The position numbers and the translations under genes are program-made. This document shows, piece by piece, positions 5,976-13,251 of a stretch of 14,113 bases of DNA; the stretch's first letter is position 1; each line of letters opens with the position of its first letter. The stretch is from an uncultured beta proteobacterium (GTDB lineage Bacteria; Pseudomonadota; Gammaproteobacteria; Burkholderiales; Rhodocyclaceae): assembly GCA_903933395.1 (NCBI GenBank), contig CAIZKA010000228.1:1-14113 (forward strand). Direction: 5' to 3'. Under the pieces are notes generated by a model. The model had not been told where the DNA came from. It was given only the letters and a program-made list of their open reading frames with translations, and ran no database searches.

Positions 5976-7460
5976 ATGGCCTATGAACTGATCGCCGCGG
6001 TTGATCTCGGCTCCAACAGCTTTCGCCTTCAGGTGGGGCGGATCGTGGCCAACCAGATCTATCCCCTCGACGGCCTCAAGGAGTCGGTGCGCCTTGCCGC
6101 CGGCCTGACTGCGGACAAGCGCCTCGACGCTGCCGCGCAGCAGCGCGGGATCGAGGCTCTGGCGCGTTTTGGCGAGCGTCTGCGCGACTTCGAGCCGGGG
6201 GCGGTGCGCGCGGTGGCGACCAATACGCTGCGCGTGGCGAAAAACGCCGAAGCTTTCCTGGAGAAGGCGGAGACCGCGCTCGGCTTTCCGATCGAAGTCA
6301 TCGCCGGGCGCGAAGAAGCGCGCCTGATCTACCTCGGCGTGGCGCATACGCTGGCCAATCCGCAGACGCGGCAGCTGGTGGTGGATATAGGCGGCGGCTC
6401 CACCGAATTCATCATCGGCCAGAACGTCAATCCGATCCGGCTCGAATCCCTTTACATGGGCTGCGTCAGCTTCAGCCTGCGCTTCTTTCCCGACGGGCGG
6501 GTCGACAAGCGCTCCTTCCGCGAAGCGGAACTGGCGGCGCGCCGCGAGTTGCAGGCCATTGTCCATGCCTTCCGCGAAACCGGCTGGGACGAGGCCATCG
6601 GCTCCTCGGGCACCGCCAAGGCCATCGTCGACCTGCTGGAAATGAACGGGTTTTCCGATCACGGCCTGACCCGCGAGGGGCTGGAGAAGCTGCGCGGCGA
6701 ACTGTTCCATGCCGGCGAGGCTTCGCGCATGAAACTGCAGGGTTTGCGCGCAGACCGGATATTGGTATTGCCCGGGGGCCTGGCGATCATGTCGGCGATC
6801 TTCAAGGAATTCGGCCTGGAGCGCATGGCCTTCTCGGAAGGCGCCCTGCGCCTCGGCGTGCTCTACGACCAACTGGGCCGTTATCACCACGACGACCTGC
6901 GCGAAACCACGGTGACCCGCTTCATGCAGCGCTACGAGGTGGACCGGCGGCAGGCGGCGCGTGTCGCCCGGACGGCGCTCGAACTGCTCAACCAGATGGT
7001 GCCGACCAGCCGCGTGGCGGACCATCCGGATGCCGTGTTCCTGGTCTGGGCGGCCTACCTGCACGAAGTCGGAATATCCGTGGCGCACTCGAGCTACCAC
7101 AAGCACAGCGCCTACATTCTCGCCAATGCCGACATGCCGGGATTTTCCCGGCGCGACCAGGCGCGACTGTCGCGGCTGGTGCTGGCGCATCGCGGCAAGC
7201 TCGAGCGCGCCCAGCCGCTGCGCGGAGAGGCGCCGGAATGGACGCTGATTTTCTGCCTGCGCACGGCGGTCCTGCTGCATCGATCGCGCGATGACCAGCC
7301 CCTGCCGCCGCTCTCTGCCGGCTTCACCCGCAACGGATTCCATCTCAGCCTGGGCGATGAGGGGCTGAATGTCCTGCCGCTCACCACGGCGGCCCTGGGG
7401 GATGAGGCGCAGCAATGGGCCGGGATCGGCGGCGACCTGCGGATCGAGCGCCGGACATGA
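5976..7460 (+). CDS. ppx: Exopolyphosphatase / GppA-family phosphatase
   Basis: This Ppx/GppA phosphatase removes terminal phosphates from polyphosphate and/or hydrolyses pppGpp to ppGpp. Its 494 residues show the ASKHA fold: phosphate-1 motif AAVDLGSNSFRLQV (7-20), the catalytic-Glu region GREEARLIYLG (111-121, probably Glu114), phosphate-2 motif VVDIGGGSTEF (135-145), and the adenosine-like motif LPGGLAI (265-271). The C-terminal half carries the HD-like helical domain, with LHEVG at 362-366 and HSSYHKHSAYIL at 371-382, as in E. coli Ppx and GppA. Divergence from ppk favours the exopolyphosphatase role. Length alone (Ppx 513, GppA 494 in E. coli) does not separate the two. ATG 5976 is preceded by GAGGT about 11 nt upstream. 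The gene is followed by a strong GC hairpin and a 100-nt gap, suggesting its transcript ends there. Confidence 0.93.
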   Translation: MAYELIAAVDLGSNSFRLQVGRIVANQIYPLDGLKESVRLAAGLTADKRLDAAAQQRGIEALARFGERLRDFEPGAVRAVATNTLRVAKNAEAFLEKAETALGFPIEVIAGREEARLIYLGVAHTLANPQTRQLVVDIGGGSTEFIIGQNVNPIRLESLYMGCVSFSLRFFPDGRVDKRSFREAELAARRELQAIVHAFRETGWDEAIGSSGTAKAIVDLLEMNGFSDHGLTREGLEKLRGELFHAGEASRMKLQGLRADRILVLPGGLAIMSAIFKEFGLERMAFSEGALRLGVLYDQLGRYHHDDLRETTVTRFMQRYEVDRRQAARVARTALELLNQMVPTSRVADHPDAVFLVWAAYLHEVGISVAHSSYHKHSAYILANADMPGFSRRDQARLSRLVLAHRGKLERAQPLRGEAPEWTLIFCLRTAVLLHRSRDDQPLPPLSAGFTRNGFHLSLGDEGLNVLPLTTAALGDEAQQWAGIGGDLRIERRT

Positions 7461-7483
7461 TCTTTCGCACGGGGGTTCCCGAA

Positions 7484-7516
7484 GGCCGCGCCGGCTGCCG
7501 ATGCCGGCGCGAGGCC
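7484..7516 (+). terminator. GC-rich hairpin after ppx, possible transcript end
   Basis: A perfect 9-bp inverted repeat, CGCGCCGGC (7487-7495) with GCCGGCGCG (7503-7511), has a 7-nt loop. It is extended with a 2-nt bulge by GGC (7484-7486) and GCC (7514-7516). It starts 24 nt after the ppx stop. No T-tract follows, so it is not a canonical intrinsic terminator. It could protect the 3' end of the ppx message or assist Rho-dependent ending. Confidence 0.4.
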
Positions 7517-7560
7517 TGCTATGATCGAATGCCGCAGCACCACCTGACGAGACGAGTGCC

Positions 7561-9198
7561 ATGACCAATCCCTACGCCACCGGGCTGGACAAGAATCCGG
7601 CCAATTACGTGCCCCTGACGCCGCTCAGCTTCATCGAGCGTTCGGCCTACATTTATCCGCAACGGGTGGCGTCGATACACGGTGCGCGCCGCTACACCTG
7701 GCTGCAGGAATACGAGCGCAGCCGGCGGCTGGCTTCCGCCCTGGCGGCACGGGGAGTCGGCGCCGGCGACACGGTGGCGGTGATGCTCAACAACACGCCG
7801 GAGATGTTCGAGTGCCATTTCGGCGTGCCGATGTGCGGTGCCGTGCTCAACACACTGAACACCCGCCTTGATCCGGAGTCGATCGCCTTCATGCTCAACC
7901 ACGGCGAAGCCAGCGTGCTGATCACCGACCGCGAATATTCGGGCATGGTGAAGAAGGCCCTGGCGGAACTGGGCCGCGAGATACTCGTCATCGATGTCGA
8001 TGATCCCGAGTACAGCGGCCCCGGCGAGCGCGTCGGCAGCATCGACTTCGAAAGTTTCCTCGCCGCCGGGAATCCCGATTACGCATGGAAGACGCCGGCC
8101 GACGAGTGGGAGGCGATTTCGCTCAACTACACCTCGGGGACCACCGGCAACCCCAAGGGCGTGGTCTATCACCACCGCGGCGCCTACCTCAATGCCCTGT
8201 CCAACATCGTCTCCTGGGGCATGCTGCCGCAGTCGATCTACCTGTGGACCCTGCCGATGTTCCACTGCAACGGCTGGTGCTTTCCCTGGACCGTGGCGGC
8301 CAATTCCGGCACCAATGTCTGCCTGCGCCGCGTCGATGCCAAGCTGATCCTTGATGCCATCCGCGAACACAAGGTCAGCCATTACTGCGGCGCGCCCATC
8401 GTGCATTCGATGCTGATCAGCGCCCCGGCCGAGTGGCGTGCAGGCATCAACCACAAGGTCTCGGCGCTGGTGGCCGCAGCACCGCCGCCCGCCGCCGTGA
8501 TCGAAGGCATGGGCAAGATCGGCTTCAACATCACCCACGTTTACGGCCTGACCGAAACCTACGGTCCGGCCGCCGTCTGCGCCAAGCATGAAGAGTGGCT
8601 GGACCTGCCGCTGGACGAACAGGTGCGCATGAACGGCCGCCAGGGCGTGCGCTACCACTGCCAGGAGGGCATTACGGTCATGGATCCCGTATCCATGCAG
8701 CCGGTGCCCTGGGACGACCAGACCATGGGCGAGATCATGTTTCGCGGCAACCTGGTGATGAAGGGCTACCTGAAGAATCCGAGGGCCACCGAAGAGGCCT
8801 TCCACGGCGGCTGGTACCATACCGGCGACCTCGCCGTGATGCAACCCGACGGCTACGTCAAGATCAAGGACCGCAGCAAGGACGTCATCATTTCCGGGGG
8901 CGAGAACATTTCGTCGATCGAGGTCGAGGACACGCTGTATCGCCATCCGGCCGTGATGGGTGCCGCCGTGGTCGCCACGCCGGATGAAAAATGGGGCGAG
9001 GTGCCCTGCGCCTTCATCGAAGTGCGCGAAGGTTCGACCGTCACCGCCGAGGAACTGACCGAGTTCTGCCGCGAGCGCATGGCGCGCTTCAAGGTGCCGA
9101 AGAAGTTCATTTTCGAGGCGCTGCCGAAGACCTCGACGGGCAAGATCCAGAAGTACGTGCTGCGCGAAAAAGCCAAGTCGACCACGGCCATTGAATAG
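7561..9198 (+). CDS. Acyl-CoA synthetase (AMP-forming ligase)
   Basis: This 545-residue adenylate-forming enzyme activates a carboxylic acid as acyl-AMP and transfers it to CoA. Diagnostic motifs are the P-loop YTSGTTGNPKG (190-200), MFHCNGWCFPW (233-243), the A5 motif VYGLTETYGP (327-336), WYHTGDL (418-424) with Asp423, the hinge DRSKDVIISGGENISS (437-452) and the catalytic Lys528 in TSTGKIQKY. The overall sequence resembles the broad class of medium/long-chain and DmdB-like acyl-CoA synthetases (also plant AAE types), not FadD of E. coli. Chain length cannot be assigned. No signal peptide or membrane segment is seen. ATG 7561 gives the usual N-terminus (ANYVPLTPLSFIERSA); its Shine-Dalgarno is poor (GACGAG). 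The crotonase gene follows after 54 nt on the same strand, so the two are probably co-transcribed and act on the same CoA esters. Confidence 0.92.
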   Translation: MTNPYATGLDKNPANYVPLTPLSFIERSAYIYPQRVASIHGARRYTWLQEYERSRRLASALAARGVGAGDTVAVMLNNTPEMFECHFGVPMCGAVLNTLNTRLDPESIAFMLNHGEASVLITDREYSGMVKKALAELGREILVIDVDDPEYSGPGERVGSIDFESFLAAGNPDYAWKTPADEWEAISLNYTSGTTGNPKGVVYHHRGAYLNALSNIVSWGMLPQSIYLWTLPMFHCNGWCFPWTVAANSGTNVCLRRVDAKLILDAIREHKVSHYCGAPIVHSMLISAPAEWRAGINHKVSALVAAAPPPAAVIEGMGKIGFNITHVYGLTETYGPAAVCAKHEEWLDLPLDEQVRMNGRQGVRYHCQEGITVMDPVSMQPVPWDDQTMGEIMFRGNLVMKGYLKNPRATEEAFHGGWYHTGDLAVMQPDGYVKIKDRSKDVIISGGENISSIEVEDTLYRHPAVMGAAVVATPDEKWGEVPCAFIEVREGSTVTAEELTEFCRERMARFKVPKKFIFEALPKTSTGKIQKYVLREKAKSTTAIE

Positions 9199-9252
9199 CC
9201 GGCGCGTCTGACGACGACATAATCCGATTCACACTGGCGAGGAGAGAATGCA

Positions 9253-10047
9253 ATGAACGCACCCGAAACCGCAATGCCGATCCTGCTGCGCGAGGACAGC
9301 GCCGGCGTCGCGACGCTGACGCTGAACCGCCCGACGCAGTTCAATTCCCTCTCGGAAGAACTGCTCGCCGACCTGCAGGCGACGCTCGATGCGATCGCCG
9401 CCGACCAGTCGGTGCGCGCCGTGGTCATCGCCGGCGCCGGCAAGGCATTCTGTTCCGGTCACGACCTCAAGCAGATGCGCGCCAATCCTAGCAAGGCTTA
9501 CCAGCAGAAGCTCTTCAAGGCTTGCGGCAAGGTCATGATGACGCTTACCGAAATGCCGCAGCCGGTGATTGCGCGCATCCACGGCATCGCCACGGCCGCC
9601 GGCTGCCAGCTGGTCGCCATGTGCGACCTGGCCGTTGCCGTCGAGGGCGCGAAGTTCGCCGTGTCGGGGGTGAATCTCGGACTCTTCTGCTCGACACCTT
9701 CGGTTGCGCTGGGCCGCGCCATGGGCCGCAAACAGGCGATGGAAATGCTGCTGACCGGCGACTTCATCGACGCCGCCGAGGCGCAGCGGCGCGGCCTAGT
9801 GAATCGCGTGGTGCCGCTCGAGCAGCTCGATGCGGAAGTGAAGAAGCTCACCGACTCGATCTGCGCCAAGTCCCCGGTGGCGCTCGCCATGGGCAAGCAG
9901 ATGTTCTACAGGCAGATCGAAATGGGGCTCGACGGCGCCTACCAGCTGGCCGCCGAAACCATGGCCTGCAACATGATGGCCCACGACGCGGCGGAAGGCA
10001 TCGATGCCTTTATGCAGAAGCGCAAGCCTGAATGGAAGGGCTGCTGA
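9253..10047 (+). CDS. ECHDC3-like enoyl-CoA hydratase/isomerase family protein without catalytic Glu pair
   Basis: This crotonase-fold protein of 264 residues binds acyl-CoA. The oxyanion-hole segments are GKAFCSGHDLKQM (63-75) and HGIATAAGCQLVAMCD (110-125). The region GVNLGLFCSTPSVALGRAM (139-157) and the C-terminal EGIDAFMQKRKPEW (248-261) closely recall the ECHDC3 group (human ECHDC3 has AATAAGCQLVA-, GLFCSTPG- and FLQKRKPVW-like segments, from memory). Gln119 stands where rat crotonase has Glu144, and Gly139 where it has Glu164. Ordinary syn-hydration is therefore doubtful, and the true reaction is unknown. Thioesterase, decarboxylase-like or binding roles are conceivable but unsupported. 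The start at ATG 9253 has a good AGGAGAG ribosome-binding site at 9239-9245. The gene lies 54 nt after the acyl-CoA synthetase and ends 37 nt before a palindromic repeat. Confidence 0.88.
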   Translation: MNAPETAMPILLREDSAGVATLTLNRPTQFNSLSEELLADLQATLDAIAADQSVRAVVIAGAGKAFCSGHDLKQMRANPSKAYQQKLFKACGKVMMTLTEMPQPVIARIHGIATAAGCQLVAMCDLAVAVEGAKFAVSGVNLGLFCSTPSVALGRAMGRKQAMEMLLTGDFIDAAEAQRRGLVNRVVPLEQLDAEVKKLTDSICAKSPVALAMGKQMFYRQIEMGLDGAYQLAAETMACNMMAHDAAEGIDAFMQKRKPEWKGC

Positions 10048-10083
10048 CGATCATGGCAACAGACGCCATCCCGAATCATGAAA

Positions 10084-10155
10084 CTCGTCACACCGGCGAA
10101 AGCCGGTGTCCAGAACGGCGGCCCACTGGATTCCGGCTTTCGCCGGAATGACGAG
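10084..10155. repeat. Short palindromic repeat element, copy 1 (REP/MITE-like)
   Basis: Two 30-nt arms (10084-10113 and 10126-10155) are inverted copies matching at 26 of 30 positions, separated by 12 nt. The arm core is CCGGCGAAAGCCGG, flanked by CTCGTCA and TCCAG. Each arm is itself a hairpin with a GAAA (or TTTC) loop. This is the familiar proteobacterial intergenic repeat of the GTCATTCC-GGCGAAAGCC-GGAATCCAG type, whose chance translation reads like FPRKRES...RVPAFAGTT. Copy 2 lies at 13100-13176. It may serve as an mRNA 3'-end structure for the crotonase gene. Confidence 0.85.
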
Positions 10156-10172
10156 GTTCAAGGACCTGAAAT

Positions 10173-10200
10173 GTTTCACGGATTTGTTTCGCGTTTCACG
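10173..10200 (+). repeat. GTTTCACG repeats upstream of the ACP-ligase-acyltransferase gene
   Basis: GTTTCACG occurs at 10173-10180 and 10193-10200, with a one-base variant, GTTTCGCG, at 10186-10193. The last two are a 7-bp tandem; the outer two are 20 bp apart. They sit between the palindromic repeat and the start codon at 10248. They could be a regulatory array or simply a degenerate intergenic heptamer repeat. The remainder of the 200-nt gap (10048-10247) shows no other feature. Confidence 0.4.
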
Positions 10201-10247
10201 TTAAAAGCTTTGAAAGAGTCGGCGCTGGCGGTACGGCGATTCGGCGC

Positions 10248-13046
10248 GTGACGGAGGAGATTCCGGCGCCGGATCGTGCGGCGCAACTGCTGTCCATCAT
10301 CGATGCGCTTGTCGCCGAAGTGCGCACCGGCGGTCGCCAGGCCGCGACGCTGGACAGCGCGCTGGACAAGGACCTCGGCCTGGACAGCCTGGCACGCGTG
10401 GAACTTCTGGCGCGCATCGAAGGCGCTTTTTCGGTTCGCCTCGGCGATGAAGTACTGGGCGCGGCGGAAACACCGCGTGACCTGCTGTCGGCCGTCGCCG
10501 CCGGCGCGCCCGCTGCAGGCGAGGCCGGCGGCGACAGTGCCGTGTGGCAAGCGCCGGAAGCGCTTTCAGAGGGCAGCCCGGACAGTGCCGCGACGCTGGT
10601 CGAGGTATTGCAGTGGCATGCACGACGGCATCCCCGGCGGCCGCATGTACTGTTCCAGCGCAGTGCGACGGAAACCGACACGTTGGACTACGGCACCTTG
10701 CTGGACGCGTCACGCCAGGTCGCGGCGGGCCTGCGCGGCATAGGCATCGTCCCCGGGCAGTGTGTCGCCCTGATGCTGCCGACCGGGCTTGAGTTTTTCC
10801 ACAGCTTCTACGGCATCCTGCTGGCCGGCGCGATTCCGGTGCCGATTTATCCTCCGACGCGGCCGGGGCAGATCGAGGACCATCTGCGCCGCCAGGCGGG
10901 AATTTTGCAGAATTGCGAAGCGGCAGCACTGATCAGCTTCGATGCGGCGCGGATGGTGGCGCGGATTCTTTCCGGTCTGGTGCCGACCCTGCGCGAGGTG
11001 ACGACGCCGCAAGTGCTGCGCGACGCGGGCAGCGCGGCCACGCCGGCGGCGGATCATCGCGGCCATGCCGCCGAGATCGCCTTCGTCCAGTACACCTCCG
11101 GCTCGACCGGTAATCCCAAGGGAGTCACGCTCGATCACGGCAACCTGCTGGCCAATATCCGGGCCTGGGGCCAGGCCGTCGGGCTGACGCCGGCCGATGT
11201 GGTGGTCAGTTGGCTGCCGCTCTACCACGACATGGGGCTCATCGGCGCCTGGCTGGGCAGCCTCTACCACGCCTGCCCGCTGGTGCTGATGTCGCCACTG
11301 GATTTCCTGGCCCGCCCCGAACGCTGGCTGTGGGCCATCCACCGGCATCGCGGCACCGTGACGGCGGCGCCCAATTTCGCTTTCGAACTCTGCCTGCGCC
11401 ATCTCGATCCGGTGCGGCTGCAGGGGCTGGACCTGTCGTCGTGGCGATATGCCGCCAACGGTGCCGAGCCTGTCGGCGCCGAGACCCTGGCGCGCTTCAC
11501 TGCCGCCTTCCGGCCCTACGGTTTTCATGGCGACGCGCTGGCGCCGGTCTATGGCCTCGCCGAATGTTCGGTCGGCCTCGCCGTGTCGCCACCCGGTCGC
11601 GGGCCGCTGATCGACCGGGTCCGGCGCGAGGCGCTGGCTGCGGGCGAGGCGCTTCCGGCTGAGGACGACGATATACACGCGCTGCCGTTGGTGGCCTGCG
11701 GCCGTCCGTTGCCGGGCCATGAAGTCCGCATCGTCGATGAAACAGGCAGCGAGTTGCCGCCGCGCCGTGTCGGCCGCCTCGAATTCCGCGGGCCGTCGGC
11801 GACGCGCGGCTACTACCGCAATGCCGCAGCGACCGAAAAGCTCATCCGCGACGGCTGGCTCGATTCCGGCGACCTGGCCTATCTGACGGAAGGTGACATC
11901 GTCATCACCGGGCGGGTCAAGGACACCATCATCCGCGGCGGGCGCAATCTCTATCCCTACGAACTGGAAGAGGCCGTCGGCAGCCTTCCGGGCATGCGCC
12001 GCGGCTGCGTCGCGGTGTTCGGCGTGGCGATGGCCGGGCAGGGCACGGAGAAACTGGTGGTGGTGGCCGAAAGCCGCGAGACCGACGAGGCGACGCGGCA
12101 GGACCTGATCCGCCGCATCAACGCGCTGGGCGCCGACCTGCTCGGCGCACCGCCCGACGACGTGGTGCTGGCGCCGCCGCACGCGGTGCTGAAAACCTCC
12201 AGCGGCAAGATCCGGCGCGCAGCAACCCGCGAGATCTATTGCGGCGATGGATTCAGCGGCGGCCGCCGCGCGCTCTGGCTGCAAGTGCTGCGTCTCGGCG
12301 TGGCCGGGTCCTGGCAGGGACTGCGTGGCGGCTTGCGGCGGGGAGGCGAGTTGCTCTACGGCGGCTATGCCTGGTGCATCTACGGCCTGATGGCGCTGGC
12401 GGCCGTGCCGGGCATCCTGCTGCTGCCCGATGCCGGGCGGCGCTGGCGCTTTGCGGCTGCATTGGCGCGGACCTGCGTGCGCCTGTGCGGCATCCGCCTC
12501 CAGGTGGCGGGTTCGGGGCACGTGCGCCCGCAGGCGGGAGTGTTCGTCGCCAATCACGCCAGCTATGTCGATGCCATCGTGCTGGCCGCGGCGCTGCCGC
12601 TGGATGTCGGCTTCGTCGCCAAGCAGGAGCTTGCCGACCATCCCTTTGCCGGGCCGCTGCTGCGGCGCCTGGGCGCGGTGTTCGTCGAGCGTTTCGACGC
12701 GCGACAGGGGGTCGATGACGTACGTCGCCTGGCCGGGACTGCCGGCCGGCGGCCGCTGTTCTTTTTCGCCGAGGGAACCTTCACACGTCAGCGCGGCTTG
12801 CGGCCCTTCCGCCTCGGTGCTTTCCAGGTCGCCGTGCAAAACCGGCTGACCGTGACGCCGGTGGTGCTGCGCGGAACGCGCGAAGTCCTGCGCGATGAAT
12901 CATGGCTGCCGCGGCGCGGCACCGTGGAAGTCACTTTCTGCGAACCTGTCATGGCGACGGGCGAGGGCTGGCAGGCGGCGCTGCAACTGCGGGACGCGAC
13001 GCGGCGGGAAATCCTCAAGCATTGCGGCGAACCCGACCTGGGGTAG
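10248..13046 (+). CDS. Three-domain fusion: acyl carrier protein, FAAL-like acyl-AMP ligase, PlsC acyltransferase
   Basis: This 932-residue multidomain lipid enzyme has three parts. Residues 1-85 form an acyl carrier protein with DKDLGLDSLARVELLARIE, Ser47 being the predicted phosphopantetheine site. Residues about 110-665 form an adenylate-forming ligase: YTSGSTGNPKG (282-292), PLYHDMGLIG (324-333), VYGLAECSVG (434-443), DSGDLAY (539-545), GRVKDTIIRGGRNLYP (555-570) and Lys654 in TSSGKIRRA. The IPVPIYPPTRPGQIEDHLRRQAGILQN stretch (split here: IPVPIYPPTRPGQ, then IEDHLRRQAGILQN) is typical of fatty acyl-AMP ligases. After a membrane segment (about 704-727) comes a PlsC domain: HX4D motif NHASYVD (769-775), GAVFVERFD (809-817), FAEGT (840-844) and PVVL (871-874). 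Inferred role: activate a free fatty acid, load it on the internal ACP and transfer it to a lysolipid, as Aas does in E. coli with reversed order and no carrier. GTG 10248 is the only in-frame start after the stop at 10167; no Shine-Dalgarno is evident. Confidence 0.9.
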   Translation: MTEEIPAPDRAAQLLSIIDALVAEVRTGGRQAATLDSALDKDLGLDSLARVELLARIEGAFSVRLGDEVLGAAETPRDLLSAVAAGAPAAGEAGGDSAVWQAPEALSEGSPDSAATLVEVLQWHARRHPRRPHVLFQRSATETDTLDYGTLLDASRQVAAGLRGIGIVPGQCVALMLPTGLEFFHSFYGILLAGAIPVPIYPPTRPGQIEDHLRRQAGILQNCEAAALISFDAARMVARILSGLVPTLREVTTPQVLRDAGSAATPAADHRGHAAEIAFVQYTSGSTGNPKGVTLDHGNLLANIRAWGQAVGLTPADVVVSWLPLYHDMGLIGAWLGSLYHACPLVLMSPLDFLARPERWLWAIHRHRGTVTAAPNFAFELCLRHLDPVRLQGLDLSSWRYAANGAEPVGAETLARFTAAFRPYGFHGDALAPVYGLAECSVGLAVSPPGRGPLIDRVRREALAAGEALPAEDDDIHALPLVACGRPLPGHEVRIVDETGSELPPRRVGRLEFRGPSATRGYYRNAAATEKLIRDGWLDSGDLAYLTEGDIVITGRVKDTIIRGGRNLYPYELEEAVGSLPGMRRGCVAVFGVAMAGQGTEKLVVVAESRETDEATRQDLIRRINALGADLLGAPPDDVVLAPPHAVLKTSSGKIRRAATREIYCGDGFSGGRRALWLQVLRLGVAGSWQGLRGGLRRGGELLYGGYAWCIYGLMALAAVPGILLLPDAGRRWRFAAALARTCVRLCGIRLQVAGSGHVRPQAGVFVANHASYVDAIVLAAALPLDVGFVAKQELADHPFAGPLLRRLGAVFVERFDARQGVDDVRRLAGTAGRRPLFFFAEGTFTRQRGLRPFRLGAFQVAVQNRLTVTPVVLRGTREVLRDESWLPRRGTVEVTFCEPVMATGEGWQAALQLRDATRREILKHCGEPDLG

Positions 13047-13099
13047 CCGGCGCCGCGAGTGCAGTGTTGCAGGCAAAGAGCGACTTATGAGCCTGGTTT

Positions 13100-13176
13100 C
13101 GTCATTCCCGCGAAAGAGGGAATCCGCGGCGTTTCGTGGGCAAAAGCACCGGGTTCCCGCTTTCGCGGGAACGACG
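13100..13176. repeat. Short palindromic repeat element, copy 2 (REP/MITE-like)
   Basis: Inverted arms at about 13100-13127 and 13149-13176 are separated by 21 nt and differ at about four positions. The arm core is TTCCCGCGAAAG, with GTCATTCC at the left outer edge and GAACGAC at the right. The right arm contains a perfect GTTCCCGC / GCGGGAAC hairpin; the left one has a single mismatch. It belongs to the same repeat family as 10084-10155, with CCCGC in place of CCGGC. It lies between the convergent ends of the fusion gene and the small exported-protein gene. The rest of the 13047-13251 gap shows nothing recognisable. Confidence 0.82.
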
Positions 13177-13251
13177 GCTACCTTTTGCAGTGTTTCGTCA
13201 AGAATGCAACGCCGCACCAGGCGATACCGACAAGTCGAACGCCTCTCCGGT

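Noticed and set aside
5916..7568. 550-codon open frame on the minus strand opposite ppx
   Set aside because: It is the antisense shadow of ppx, with no recognisable domain and no ribosome-binding site.
7519..8946. 475-codon minus-strand frame opposite the acyl-CoA synthetase
   Set aside because: It is a low-information His/Gly/Ala/Val-rich shadow. The plus strand carries all ten diagnostic adenylation motifs.
9199..9252. Promoter between the acyl-CoA synthetase and crotonase genes (CATAAT at 9218-9223)
   Set aside because: The only -35-like hexamer (TTGAAT, 9191-9196) is 21 nt away, too far. Co-transcription is simpler.
10084..10155. Intrinsic terminator or CRISPR unit at the palindromic repeat
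   Set aside because: It has no T-run and only two inverted arms with no spacer series. It fits the dispersed palindromic repeat family better.
10710..12839. 709-codon open frame on the minus strand opposite the fusion gene
   Set aside because: Composition is rich in Arg, Gln, His and Ala with no motifs. It is the GC-rich antisense shadow of a gene with clear domains on the plus strand.
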